IMG/VR virus record: IMGVR_UViG_3300025853_000182
Span: 1-44,103 of that record
Length of the DNA: 44,103 bases
Source of the DNA: a virus
Strand: one strand, 5' to 3'
This document shows, one piece after another, positions 37,068 to 44,103 of this stretch. How positions within the stretch are numbered: the first letter of the stretch is position 1; each line of letters starts with the position of its first letter. The position numbers and the translations under genes were made by a program. The notes under the pieces were generated by a model. The model ran no database searches. It had not been told where the DNA came from and saw only the letters and a list, made by a program, of their open reading frames with translations.

Positions 37068-37637
37068 ATGATGCCGATGGATGAGGCTTGGCTTATTCTC
37101 AAAGCCAGTCGGCAAATGAAGTTGTACAACTACATAGAAGACTACCCCGGTATGGCTCCAGTGACTGCTTATCGGGGAGTTCCTTTTTTGAGTACACGAC
37201 CGCGTGACATATCCACACACAGTCAAAAGCGTAACAACCCTATAGACATGAATACTATGGGTACGTTTTGGGCTGAACGAGGTACGAACGAACCTCATGC
37301 GACTGCGTCAACTTTTGGTATTATGGGGGCGGAAGAAGGGCGACCTGCGCTTTCACGTGTTCGTGTGCTTGGACACAGAGGTCCGTTAGAAGGTAGCGGA
37401 AGAGTTCAGCGAAGAACAGGAGTATGGAATCCTACAAATGATGCATTTTTGGACGAGGCAATTCTTTCTCATAACGAACCACTTGATTTAGAAAACTTAG
37501 TCATCTCTTTACCGTCAGAAAGTGAAACATTCGGTATGACTGGGGATGAATATGAAAATTGGGTTATTGAGCAAAAAAGGTTACGTCCGGGTTCTTATAC
37601 TGATACTGAACCTGATTTGTTATTGGAGGACAATTAG
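37068..37637 (+). CDS. Possible ADP-ribosyltransferase-fold tail protein (189 aa)
   Basis: ATG 37068 follows GAGAGTGATAGC, which contains the giant gene's TGA. It begins MMPMDEAWLILKASR and contains AYRGVPFLS (about 34-42), GTFWAERGTNEPHATASTFG (about 64-83) and DEAILSHNEPLDLENLVISL (about 138-157). The order Tyr-Arg-Gly, then a Trp-containing turn followed by an Ala/His helix, then an acidic strand, resembles the R-S-E layout of ADP-ribosyltransferases and of many small phage proteins with that fold. The match is loose, and no clear Glu-x-Glu is present. It may equally be a purely structural baseplate protein. It sits between the giant protein and the hub-like protein. Confidence 0.6.
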   Translation: MMPMDEAWLILKASRQMKLYNYIEDYPGMAPVTAYRGVPFLSTRPRDISTHSQKRNNPIDMNTMGTFWAERGTNEPHATASTFGIMGAEEGRPALSRVRVLGHRGPLEGSGRVQRRTGVWNPTNDAFLDEAILSHNEPLDLENLVISLPSESETFGMTGDEYENWVIEQKRLRPGSYTDTEPDLLLEDN

Positions 37638-39038
37638 ATGGCTGACGCATACAACAGAACGACAGGGCGATTTAGTGAAGCCCAGTCAACTGTCATGAAG
37701 CGTGTTCGCAAGCCGTCGTTTGTTGACAACGCTGTGCGTCACGCTACGTACGTGTCGTCGGCTACCAAGCGTGTAGCAGGCTCACCTGTGCGTACAGACT
37801 TTGAGTCGTCGACTGACAAGACCTACACGCTATCAGAAGAGGACGACACCATCCGAATCGAGCACACCTCGTCGGGTGGGAACAGATTCAGGGGCGGTGT
37901 CTTTCATGGAGACGACCAGTTCGACGCTTCGTCGACTGTCCCCTCGTTGTTTGTCAATTTCGACGACAGCAAACAGCGCCTCGCACCACATTCTATAGAA
38001 ACAGCAACCAAGGGCACCCGCATTCGCCTCAACAATCTCAAGGGTCGCAGCCTGATTGACATGGGATTCGATGGCAAGCGTTTGCAAATCGCACAGCCAG
38101 TAGCCGTCGGGCTTCGGACGAGTGACTTGGCTGAACGAATTGTCACCGAAGGTAGGAAAACACTTTCAGGTTTCCGCATTTCGGCGCCAAGCAACGTGTT
38201 TGTGGCAAAGAATATCAACAATGTGGATGCTTTGACCGCTTTAAGGTACTTAGCAAGGCACGATGGCTTCATGACAAAGAGTGATTCTCACGGAATGGTC
38301 AGTTATGTGCACCAACTACGTGGTAATCGGTCGGTTTACATTCATCAAGACATGGTTTCCGACGGTATTACCGAAGAAAACATGGATGCAGCCCCGAATC
38401 GAGTCACTGTACGAGGAAAACGACGTGCGAACAACGATGATAACATCATTCAGGTCGATGATATTGAGTCTCAGAAGGATGGAGTCCGTGAAGTGCAGGG
38501 TGGTATCTTCGCACCGACCGCAAACAACCGTAATGCGACGAAAAACATTGGTCGTAAGTTCTTGGCTACCGCAAAACGTGCGAAAGGTGCCAAAATGTTG
38601 ACGGGAACCATCAATTCGATGACTGTACAGGCTGGTGACATCGTTTCGTTCCAAGATATAGGCGAAAAGACCCAAGATATTGTCCTACGAGTGCGCCACA
38701 ACCTTACTGAGCGCCGTTCTGACATCAAAGTGTCCTCAATCGAAGGCAGTTTGGAAGATTTGATACAGCGAGCGCAAGAAGGCGATATTTCTTCGATGTT
38801 TGACGACGGTCAAGAGGAAAAGCAACAGGTCAAGGAGAAAAATTACGCTGTCAGCGCCACAATGACCGTCAAAACCACTTGGGTCATCGCTGCAAGACAA
38901 ATTCGACCCGAAGGGATGATAATTGGGCACCCTACAAGGGGATTGATTAAAGGAGATGGCTCAGTAGCCGAAGCAGACAACGCATTGTTGACGTTAGGGA
39001 CATCTCAGTCGAAATGGATAGTAAAGGGGAATGGTTGA
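37638..39038 (+). CDS. Baseplate hub-like tail protein (466 aa)
   Basis: ATG 37638 directly follows the previous TAG, with GGAGGA upstream. The central part has the features of phage hub proteins related to T4 gp27 / phage late-control gpD: NNVDALTALRYLARHDGFMTKSD (about 194-216), a strand RSVYIHQDMV, then APNRVTVRGKRR (about 253-264), and TINSMTVQAGDIVSFQDIGEKTQ (about 324-346). The C-terminus after an acidic/Gln linker (about 385-405) adds a small beta region. Hub proteins form the trimeric centre of the tail tip and hold fibre or spike proteins. Neighbouring fibre-attachment and fibre genes agree. The family assignment is by pattern. Confidence 0.65.
   Translation: MADAYNRTTGRFSEAQSTVMKRVRKPSFVDNAVRHATYVSSATKRVAGSPVRTDFESSTDKTYTLSEEDDTIRIEHTSSGGNRFRGGVFHGDDQFDASSTVPSLFVNFDDSKQRLAPHSIETATKGTRIRLNNLKGRSLIDMGFDGKRLQIAQPVAVGLRTSDLAERIVTEGRKTLSGFRISAPSNVFVAKNINNVDALTALRYLARHDGFMTKSDSHGMVSYVHQLRGNRSVYIHQDMVSDGITEENMDAAPNRVTVRGKRRANNDDNIIQVDDIESQKDGVREVQGGIFAPTANNRNATKNIGRKFLATAKRAKGAKMLTGTINSMTVQAGDIVSFQDIGEKTQDIVLRVRHNLTERRSDIKVSSIEGSLEDLIQRAQEGDISSMFDDGQEEKQQVKEKNYAVSATMTVKTTWVIAARQIRPEGMIIGHPTRGLIKGDGSVAEADNALLTLGTSQSKWIVKGNG
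37991..38000. repeat. Palindrome TTCTATAGAA, copy 4
   Basis: Within the hub-like gene; read as H-S-I-E-T. The flanks are unlike those of the other copies. Confidence 0.7.
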
Positions 39039-39371
39039 ATGCCGTTATTGACATCAGGACACCGATTTGTAGTGGATAAGTTGGCTGAGGAGATTACGCA
39101 AGTGGTCTTTGGCTTTGATGGGGGCATTGCCACCAGTGAAGATGGCGGAGCAGGTCGCCCTGCTGTCACAGTCACGCCTGTTGTCCGTATTGTCGACGAC
39201 AACACCATTTCAGTCGAGGCTAAACTGACGACGACTGATTCATTTACCTTACCTCTCCGAGAGGTATGCATTCGCTCGGCTGACCGAGCGTTGTTCCGAT
39301 ACACGTACGACGCAATCACGAAGTCGTCCGATACCGAACTGATATTCTCAACAATTATCGAGGTGAACTAA
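39039..39371 (+). CDS. Fibre-attachment / tail-collar-like protein (110 aa)
   Basis: The ATG abuts the preceding TGA. The protein is a single beta domain; its C-terminal half (LREVCIRSADRALFRYTYDAITKSSDTELIFSTIIEV) fits the pattern 'E-I-G-L-(F/Y)-D..G.L..R..(F/Y)..I.K.....L...Y.I.(V/L)' shared by baseplate-proximal segments of tail-fibre and collar proteins. Here the domain stands alone, just before the fibre gene, so it may join the fibre to the baseplate. Its stop falls within GAGGTGAACTAA, ahead of the fibre start. Confidence 0.65.
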   Translation: MPLLTSGHRFVVDKLAEEITQVVFGFDGGIATSEDGGAGRPAVTVTPVVRIVDDNTISVEAKLTTTDSFTLPLREVCIRSADRALFRYTYDAITKSSDTELIFSTIIEVN

Positions 39372-39372
39372 C

Positions 39373-41364
39373 ATGGTCAACCCACTATCAGGACATACAA
39401 CTGGACAAACCGCATCATCTGAATCGTTGAAAGACGGTGCAGGGCTAACGAGCACATCACTCACAAATCTGTACGAAGGACTGCATGGCAACGGTATCAT
39501 CCGTCTCGATGACCGTGCATACTTAGATAGCAATCGTCAGAACACAGGTACAAACACTGCGGGTCACGTTGCTGTTTCAAGTGGTGGTTCAGTCACCGTA
39601 TACGGCGGTTATGCTGTACTTGGCGGTGTACTGTACTCGTTTGCCAATGGTCCGAACTCGTCAAAGACCTACACGGCGGGTGACACGGCGTGGCACCTTG
39701 GCTCACTACCGTCTGTGCCTGCATCGAACTCGGATGTGATTGTAACCGTGTACGCTGTTGCTGACAACAACATTGGTGTTGCAAACGTCAAGCATCACTT
39801 CGGTACACCTGTCGTAACATCAACGGGCACACCTCTTACATCCGATGCATTCTTATCTCAGCCTCAGGGTACAGGAGGCTCTTTTAAAAACGAGGAAGCA
39901 ACCGTCCTTGCTGTCTTACGCTATACGATGACAGGTGGAGCAGCAAACGTTACTGCTTCGCTCAATACACCTACTGTAAGCGACAAGCGATGTTTGCTTA
40001 GCAACAGCCCGATGTACTTGACACCACTGACGTCGGGTGCCACAGGTAGTTACGCCAGTGGAGACTCAATCGACCACGCTAATCGTTCCCTCGATACCAT
40101 GAACACGGTCGTAAGTGGTGCCGAGTCGGGGGCGTTCAACGCTTCGCCACTGGGAGCAATATGGCAAAGTCACAGCCCTGACGGGCACGCAGTGTTGTAC
40201 TACAGCGCTCGACGTGACCAAGGTGGTTCGCCTACTCGCAACACTTGGAGACTCGCTCCCAACGAGGTCAAGACCATCACAACTGGTTCCGACCAAATTA
40301 CTACCTTCGATGGTCCGAACATATGGGTCATCACAACAATTGGTAACATTACATTGACACCTCAGAATGCATTCCCACACAGCCACACGATTCGTGTGTA
40401 CCATCCGTCAGGTAGTCACACATTGCGCTTCGACCCACTTGGCCTCGACTACGATGTAGCGGCAGGGAAATCAGCCACGTTCGGCTACAATGGCAGTGCG
40501 TGGAGTGTGATTGGACTTTCAGGTTCAGGTGTCGGTACGGTAACATCGATTGCGACAACCGCCCCAATCACTGGTGGTACAATTACAACGACAGGTACAA
40601 TCGGTATCAGTGCGGCTACAACAAGTGCGGCAGGTTCGATGTCGAGTGCCGACAAGACTAAACTTGACAGTTATGATGCTGATTTAGGCACACTTGCCCT
40701 TCCCGCAAACACTACGATAAGCACTTTTGGTGCATCACTGATAGATGATGCGGCGGCTTCAAACGCAAGAACTACTCTTGGTTTAGGTAGTGCCGCTACT
40801 ACGGCATCAGGAGATTATGCTACTGCCGCACAGGGTGCAACTGCTGATGCTGCCTTACCGAAGGCAGGTGGAACAATGTCAGGTAACATTACAATGGCAG
40901 GTAGTCAAACTGTCGATGGGCGTGATTTGTCTGTTGATGGTGCAAAGTTGGATGGTATAGCCACAGGTGCTACGGCTTATGCTGACGCTGATGCTGTTAA
41001 TGCTGTTGAGTCTGTTACAGGGACACTTGCTTTGACAGGTGATGTAACAATTGCAGTAGGCAAAACCTTTGTTTCCACCCGATTACCTGCTCTTGCTCTT
41101 TCGACTAATCCCCTCGCTTTAGTGGAAGGAACACATGCAGGTCGCTATGTCATTTACAGTGGCTCAAGTGGAACTGTCAATTTACCGTCCTCTTCTAACG
41201 CTGGTGAACATTACACTATCCTAAACACAACAGGTGGCAACATTACCATCGGAAGAAACGGAAACAACATCAATGGTGCAGCGAGCGATGCTACTGTAGG
41301 CACGTACAATGCTGTGACCTGTATTGGTATTGGCTCAAACAATTGGATTGCCTTGGGTGTTTGA
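39373..41364 (+). CDS. Tail fibre protein (663 aa)
   Basis: The C-terminal half carries fibre repeats well known from phages: VTSIATTAPITGGTITTTG followed by SAAGSMSSADKTKLDSYDAD, the ARTTLGLGSAATTASGDYAT segment, ALPKAGGTMSGNITM, and DLSVDGAKLDGIATGATAYA. The final region (about 590-663) is a Gly/Asn-rich beta tip (YTILNTTGGNITIGRNGNNI). The N-terminal 300 residues are a more complex beta-rich shaft or attachment part. GAGGTGA lies upstream of the ATG. These repeat types are shared with marine bacteriophages, so the distal half may have moved between bacterial and archaeal viruses. Probable role: host recognition. Confidence 0.85.
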   Translation: MVNPLSGHTTGQTASSESLKDGAGLTSTSLTNLYEGLHGNGIIRLDDRAYLDSNRQNTGTNTAGHVAVSSGGSVTVYGGYAVLGGVLYSFANGPNSSKTYTAGDTAWHLGSLPSVPASNSDVIVTVYAVADNNIGVANVKHHFGTPVVTSTGTPLTSDAFLSQPQGTGGSFKNEEATVLAVLRYTMTGGAANVTASLNTPTVSDKRCLLSNSPMYLTPLTSGATGSYASGDSIDHANRSLDTMNTVVSGAESGAFNASPLGAIWQSHSPDGHAVLYYSARRDQGGSPTRNTWRLAPNEVKTITTGSDQITTFDGPNIWVITTIGNITLTPQNAFPHSHTIRVYHPSGSHTLRFDPLGLDYDVAAGKSATFGYNGSAWSVIGLSGSGVGTVTSIATTAPITGGTITTTGTIGISAATTSAAGSMSSADKTKLDSYDADLGTLALPANTTISTFGASLIDDAAASNARTTLGLGSAATTASGDYATAAQGATADAALPKAGGTMSGNITMAGSQTVDGRDLSVDGAKLDGIATGATAYADADAVNAVESVTGTLALTGDVTIAVGKTFVSTRLPALALSTNPLALVEGTHAGRYVIYSGSSGTVNLPSSSNAGEHYTILNTTGGNITIGRNGNNINGAASDATVGTYNAVTCIGIGSNNWIALGV

Positions 41365-41366
41365 TT

Positions 41367-42263
41367 ATGTATCTCGCTGTCGCTGGTTCTTGCGCCGAAC
41401 AAAAGGCTAATGCTGCAACGGCACCTGCTTATACTTTAGATGGTATTTCGTTTTCAAATTATGTGGCGGCAACTGGTCTTCTCGTTACTGAATTAGAAAA
41501 TAGTCCAAGTGAAATGCTTCTAGCAGATTTTACATCCCAAAGCGTTACTTCGTACACCTTCGATGACAGTGCAATTCCTACCAGTTTTTCATCAGCAAAT
41601 GATACACTTAGTACAAACCAAACAAGGTCATTAGTGTTTGGCGATAGTGGAAATTATATCTATATTGGTGGAACTGTTGCGAGTGCCAATATAGTGCGTT
41701 ATGCTCTTTCAACACCATATGACATTGGAACTGCTGGAACAACCCAAACTGTAAGTTCAAGTCTGTATAGCGCAGGGGCGCAGGGTTTAGCATTTGATGA
41801 CACAGGAACGAAATTGTTTGTTGCTGATGGTAGTTCAGTTACTACACTTTCTTTGAACACAGCATGGAATTTGAGTGCAGGTAGTAAAACTTCCACTTCT
41901 TTTTCTTCCACATCAGATGATGATGGCGACAATATAACCAACTATACTGGTATTCGATTCAACCCTGCTGGGACTAAGATGTTCATCTGTTACAGAAACT
42001 CGTCAGGTAATCCTTCTTCGGGAACTGCAAATCATCCTAAAATAGCCGAGTTTGACCTTAGTAGTGCCTTTGATGTATCATCGGCTTCATTCACTCGTTC
42101 AATGAGCGTTAATAACGATGTAGGGCAATTTTCTTCCACTCAGTCCACCTTTGTTGGTGGCTTTGCTTGGAACTCCGATGGGACAAAATTATTTGTCGCA
42201 CCGGTTCATCCTGATGCAACTGACAGTAACATAGGGCCGAAGATTTGTAGGTATACCTTCTGA
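41367..42263 (+). CDS. Beta-propeller protein with lipobox-like N-terminus (298 aa)
   Basis: ATG 41367 follows GGTGTTTGATT; the frame is open further up only within the previous gene. Several propeller-blade repeats are visible, of the type AQGLAFDDTGTKLFVADGSSVTTLSLNTAWNLS, RFNPAGTKMFICYRN...KIAEFDLSSAFDVS, and GGFAWNSDGTKLFVAPV. The first 9 residues (MYLAVAGSC) resemble the end of a lipoprotein signal (A-G-S-C), but the hydrophobic stretch is far too short for a signal peptide. Such propellers occur after fibre genes in marine phages. It may be a fibre tip, a receptor-binding protein, or a fibre chaperone. Seen: repeats; role: inference. Confidence 0.75.
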   Translation: MYLAVAGSCAEQKANAATAPAYTLDGISFSNYVAATGLLVTELENSPSEMLLADFTSQSVTSYTFDDSAIPTSFSSANDTLSTNQTRSLVFGDSGNYIYIGGTVASANIVRYALSTPYDIGTAGTTQTVSSSLYSAGAQGLAFDDTGTKLFVADGSSVTTLSLNTAWNLSAGSKTSTSFSSTSDDDGDNITNYTGIRFNPAGTKMFICYRNSSGNPSSGTANHPKIAEFDLSSAFDVSSASFTRSMSVNNDVGQFSSTQSTFVGGFAWNSDGTKLFVAPVHPDATDSNIGPKICRYTF

Positions 42264-42308
42264 TATGACATAGGGTTGATTTGAATCGGCGAACTGATTG
42301 ACCAACTG
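42264..42308 (+). other. 45-base non-coding gap after the fibre/propeller operon
   Basis: This is one of the longest forward-strand gaps in the window. It contains no hairpin with a T-run, no clear TATA/BRE element and no tRNA. It may contain a promoter for the zinc-ribbon gene, but I see no supporting motif. Confidence 0.4.
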
Positions 42309-42566
42309 ATGCAGACGTGTGAAGTCTGTAAGACGACGGCGTTACCCCTGTCTATATCAGGCAAATACACCACAGGTCCAGCCGTGGTATTGCACGAGTG
42401 TCCCAACTGTGGCTACATTCGCAAGCACGGTGGCTTGGGTCCGATAGCCGAGCGAGCATCGCTCAAGAGCATACGCAAACGACTGAAAAAGTCAGGGCAT
42501 GGGCAAATGTCATTGCTGCTACTACGCCATGCACAGGACACTATCATCAATCAGCGGACGCATTAG
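42309..42566 (+). CDS. Zinc-ribbon protein (85 aa)
   Basis: Cys4 and Cys7 (CEVC) and Cys31 and Cys34 (CPNC) form a zinc ribbon of the TFIIS/TFB type; the C-terminal 40 residues are basic (KSIRKRLKKSG). Possible roles are a transcription factor or a small DNA-binding protein. No good ribosome site precedes the ATG, unlike most genes here. Its TAG stop overlaps the TAA stop of the convergent chaperonin gene by four bases. The 45 bases before it hold no clear terminator or promoter. Confidence 0.65.
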   Translation: MQTCEVCKTTALPLSISGKYTTGPAVVLHECPNCGYIRKHGGLGPIAERASLKSIRKRLKKSGHGQMSLLLLRHAQDTIINQRTH

Positions 42567-44077
42567 TCATCGGACTTCTTGCCGATGATGTCGTCGATAC
42601 GAAGAATGCTGATGCTGACTTCACTTGCTGACAGGATTGCCTGCCTTACCAAGCCAACCGGCTCCCATACGTTTGCCTCAATCATAGAGCAAGTGCCACC
42701 GTTCTCGATGTCAGGACCTGCATCTTGATTGCCTTGTTGATGCTCGTTGCGTAGCGCAAGGATGGTGTCCAAAGGCACGAACCCTGCGTTCTCAGCGATG
42801 GTAGCAGGGATGGTCTCTAAGGCGTCAGCAAACGCTTCGATTGCCATCTGTGCTCGACCACCAATCTCAGCAGCACGGCTGCGGAGGTTGAGCGCTGCAC
42901 CGACGTAGGATGAGCCACCACCAGTGACGACCCTGCCACTGTTGTAGGCAAGGCATACTACGCCGAGAGCATCATCGAACCCACGTTCCGTCTCGTCGAG
43001 AGTCTGACGCGTAGCACCACGCAATACGAGCGTAGTAACCCTGTCTCCTTCAACAAGGATGTAATCCATATCGCCGATTACCTTCTGTTCGATAAGATAC
43101 TCACTTTTTTGAGCAACCAACGAATCATCGGCTGAGTGATTGATTGGCGCTCCCAATGTCGTTGAAAGTGCATCGAGGTCGCTTGGCGGAACACGATGGG
43201 CTACGCTGATGTTATTCTTAGCGAGTAGGGCTGCTACGAGTTCGTTGACGCTGTCACGACAGAACACGACACCACCCTTTGGCAACTGCTCGACGATTGC
43301 ATCGACCTTACCTTGCCAAACATCTTTGTCAGCATACTGTTTGTAGGACTTGATGTCGCTGACGCTTTGCAGGTTGACCTGCACGCCCTCTTCTTTCTTG
43401 ACTGACAAGCCAGTGTTGATGAGTAGTACCTTTCCGTATGGGATTTTAGGCATGTTCGGCGTCAAGAATGTCTGATTGAGCATGACACCACCAAAGCAAT
43501 GCGAATCATCGAGTGAACCACCCGGTTGCCCGATGACACGAATGCGCTTGATGTCACCCTTCGCTTGTTCCGCTGCCTCAACACATAGTGCTGATACGTG
43601 TTCCATGCTCGTTTCAAGTGACTTGCCAGTAATGGCCGTCTTTGCTACGTGGGTCAGGTATTCCTTTGCATCAACCGCAGTGCTTTCGATGTGGTCAACT
43701 GCCCACTTCGCCGCCTGACGATACCCTTTACAGATGATGTTAGAGTGTAGTCCTTTGCTGAACAGTGGTTCACTGTTGCCGAGCAAAGAACCCGCCAATA
43801 CGGTTGTTGTCGTTGTGCCGTCATAGCACATGCTTTCTTGCGTGTTTGCTGCTTCAACAATCATCTTCGCACCGGGATGTCCGATGTCCAGTTGCTGTAG
43901 GATAGTCGCACCATCGTTTGTTACGATGACGTTTCCACCTCCGTCAACCATCATTTTGTCCATACCCGCTGGACCCAACGTCGACCGAACGGTGTCGGCG
44001 ATTAGTTTGGCTGCTCGGATGTTGTTGCTTTGTGCTGTTTGTTTCTTTTCTCCAGTCATGTTTGTCCCTCTTACCAT
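42563..44077 (-). CDS. Group II chaperonin, thermosome subunit (504 aa)
   Basis: This clearly belongs to the archaeal/eukaryal chaperonin family. It has LGPAGMDK (34-41), NDGATIL (54-60), YDGTTTTTVLAG (85-96; the family has G-D-G-T-T), the apical YGKVLLINTGLSVKKEEG (214-231), VVFCRDSVNELVAALLAKN (270-288), ETERGFDDAL (362-371) with the ATPase Asp, VVTGGGSSYVGAAL (383-396; the family has G-G-G-A-x-E), and a final EPVGLVRQAILSASEVSISILRIDDII. ATP-binding residues are kept, so activity is likely. It is shorter than host subunits (about 540-550), with no Gly/Met-rich tail; it ends in KKSDD. Two starts are possible: ATG 44077 (after GAGGTGAC) or ATG 44059 (after GAGGGA). As the only minus-strand gene, it has its own promoter beyond the window edge. 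It may fold large structural proteins. Confidence 0.95.
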   Translation of the reverse strand: MVRGTNMTGEKKQTAQSNNIRAAKLIADTVRSTLGPAGMDKMMVDGGGNVIVTNDGATILQQLDIGHPGAKMIVEAANTQESMCYDGTTTTTVLAGSLLGNSEPLFSKGLHSNIICKGYRQAAKWAVDHIESTAVDAKEYLTHVAKTAITGKSLETSMEHVSALCVEAAEQAKGDIKRIRVIGQPGGSLDDSHCFGGVMLNQTFLTPNMPKIPYGKVLLINTGLSVKKEEGVQVNLQSVSDIKSYKQYADKDVWQGKVDAIVEQLPKGGVVFCRDSVNELVAALLAKNNISVAHRVPPSDLDALSTTLGAPINHSADDSLVAQKSEYLIEQKVIGDMDYILVEGDRVTTLVLRGATRQTLDETERGFDDALGVVCLAYNSGRVVTGGGSSYVGAALNLRSRAAEIGGRAQMAIEAFADALETIPATIAENAGFVPLDTILALRNEHQQGNQDAGPDIENGGTCSMIEANVWEPVGLVRQAILSASEVSISILRIDDIIGKKSDD

Positions 44078-44103
44078 GTCACCTCATATTCAGTGACGGC
44101 TCC

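Noticed and set aside
41367-41395. Lipoprotein signal peptide on the beta-propeller protein
   Set aside because: The A-G-S-C resembles a lipobox, but only eight residues precede the Cys and there is no basic n-region or adequate hydrophobic stretch.
42563-44103. Right end as host chromosome flanking an integrated virus
   Set aside because: No integrase, tRNA or attachment repeat is seen; the chaperonin is altered and truncated compared with host subunits, its stop overlaps the neighbouring gene, and it too lacks GATC, AGCT and CCWGG.
1-44103. CRISPR arrays, tRNA genes, insertion sequences
   Set aside because: No regularly spaced repeats, cloverleaf sequences, or transposase motifs were found; the window is almost wholly coding.

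Overview
This window is the virion-structure half of a tailed double-stranded DNA virus genome (Caudoviricetes-type, HK97-fold capsid), read from a nearly gap-free block of about 29 forward-strand genes plus one reverse-strand gene. Three things suggest an archaeal host: a group II chaperonin (thermosome) subunit at the right end, strong archaeal-type Shine-Dalgarno signals (GGAGGTGAT-like), and no bacterial genes of any kind. A virus of marine Euryarchaeota (Poseidoniia / Marine Group II, the 'magroviruses', which from memory carry a thermosome gene) is my best guess, but host identity is inference. No integrase, tRNA, CRISPR array, insertion sequence or replication gene is present.

Layout, left to right. 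1-1203: end of an upstream gene (possibly portal) and three small head-region proteins. 1218-6620: an 1800-residue protein that carries a catalytically degenerate ATP-dependent DNA-ligase-like domain. 6630-9245: prohead protease fused to scaffold, with a nested scaffold start, then the major capsid protein. 9283-12765: small head or decoration proteins, one with an HeH/LEM-like domain, a zinc-ribbon protein, and a 605-residue disordered protein. 12801-17676: head-tail adaptor, tail terminator, tail tube, an acidic small protein, and a tail-assembly-chaperone pair joined by an apparent -1 frameshift site. 17682-21333: a very small tape-measure-like protein and two paralogous distal-tail proteins. 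21335-37063: one giant 5242-residue adhesin-like protein. 37068-42263: a possible ADP-ribosyltransferase-like protein, a baseplate hub-like protein, a fibre-attachment protein, a tail fibre and a beta-propeller. 42309-42566: a zinc ribbon. 42563-44077 (minus): the thermosome subunit.

The order follows the siphovirus plan: protease, scaffold, capsid, adaptor, terminator, tube, chaperones, tape measure, distal tail, tip and fibres. Genes abut or overlap by a few bases, and the upstream TGA stop is often embedded in the next gene's Shine-Dalgarno sequence, so the block is probably one translationally coupled operon. The chaperonin may serve to fold the very large structural proteins.

The most notable observations are: (1) apparently complete absence of GATC, AGCT and CCWGG from all 44 kb; (2) a canonical A_AAT_TTT slippery heptamer in the tail-chaperone overlap; (3) a nested scaffold start with a perfect ribosome site inside an ORF whose own start has none; (4) a ligase fold lacking its catalytic lysine inside an 1800-residue head-region protein; (5) a 10-residue motif shared by the scaffold C-terminus and a small upstream protein; (6) a 5242-residue protein next to a tape-measure slot holding only 156 residues; (7) an over-represented TTCTATAGAA palindrome.
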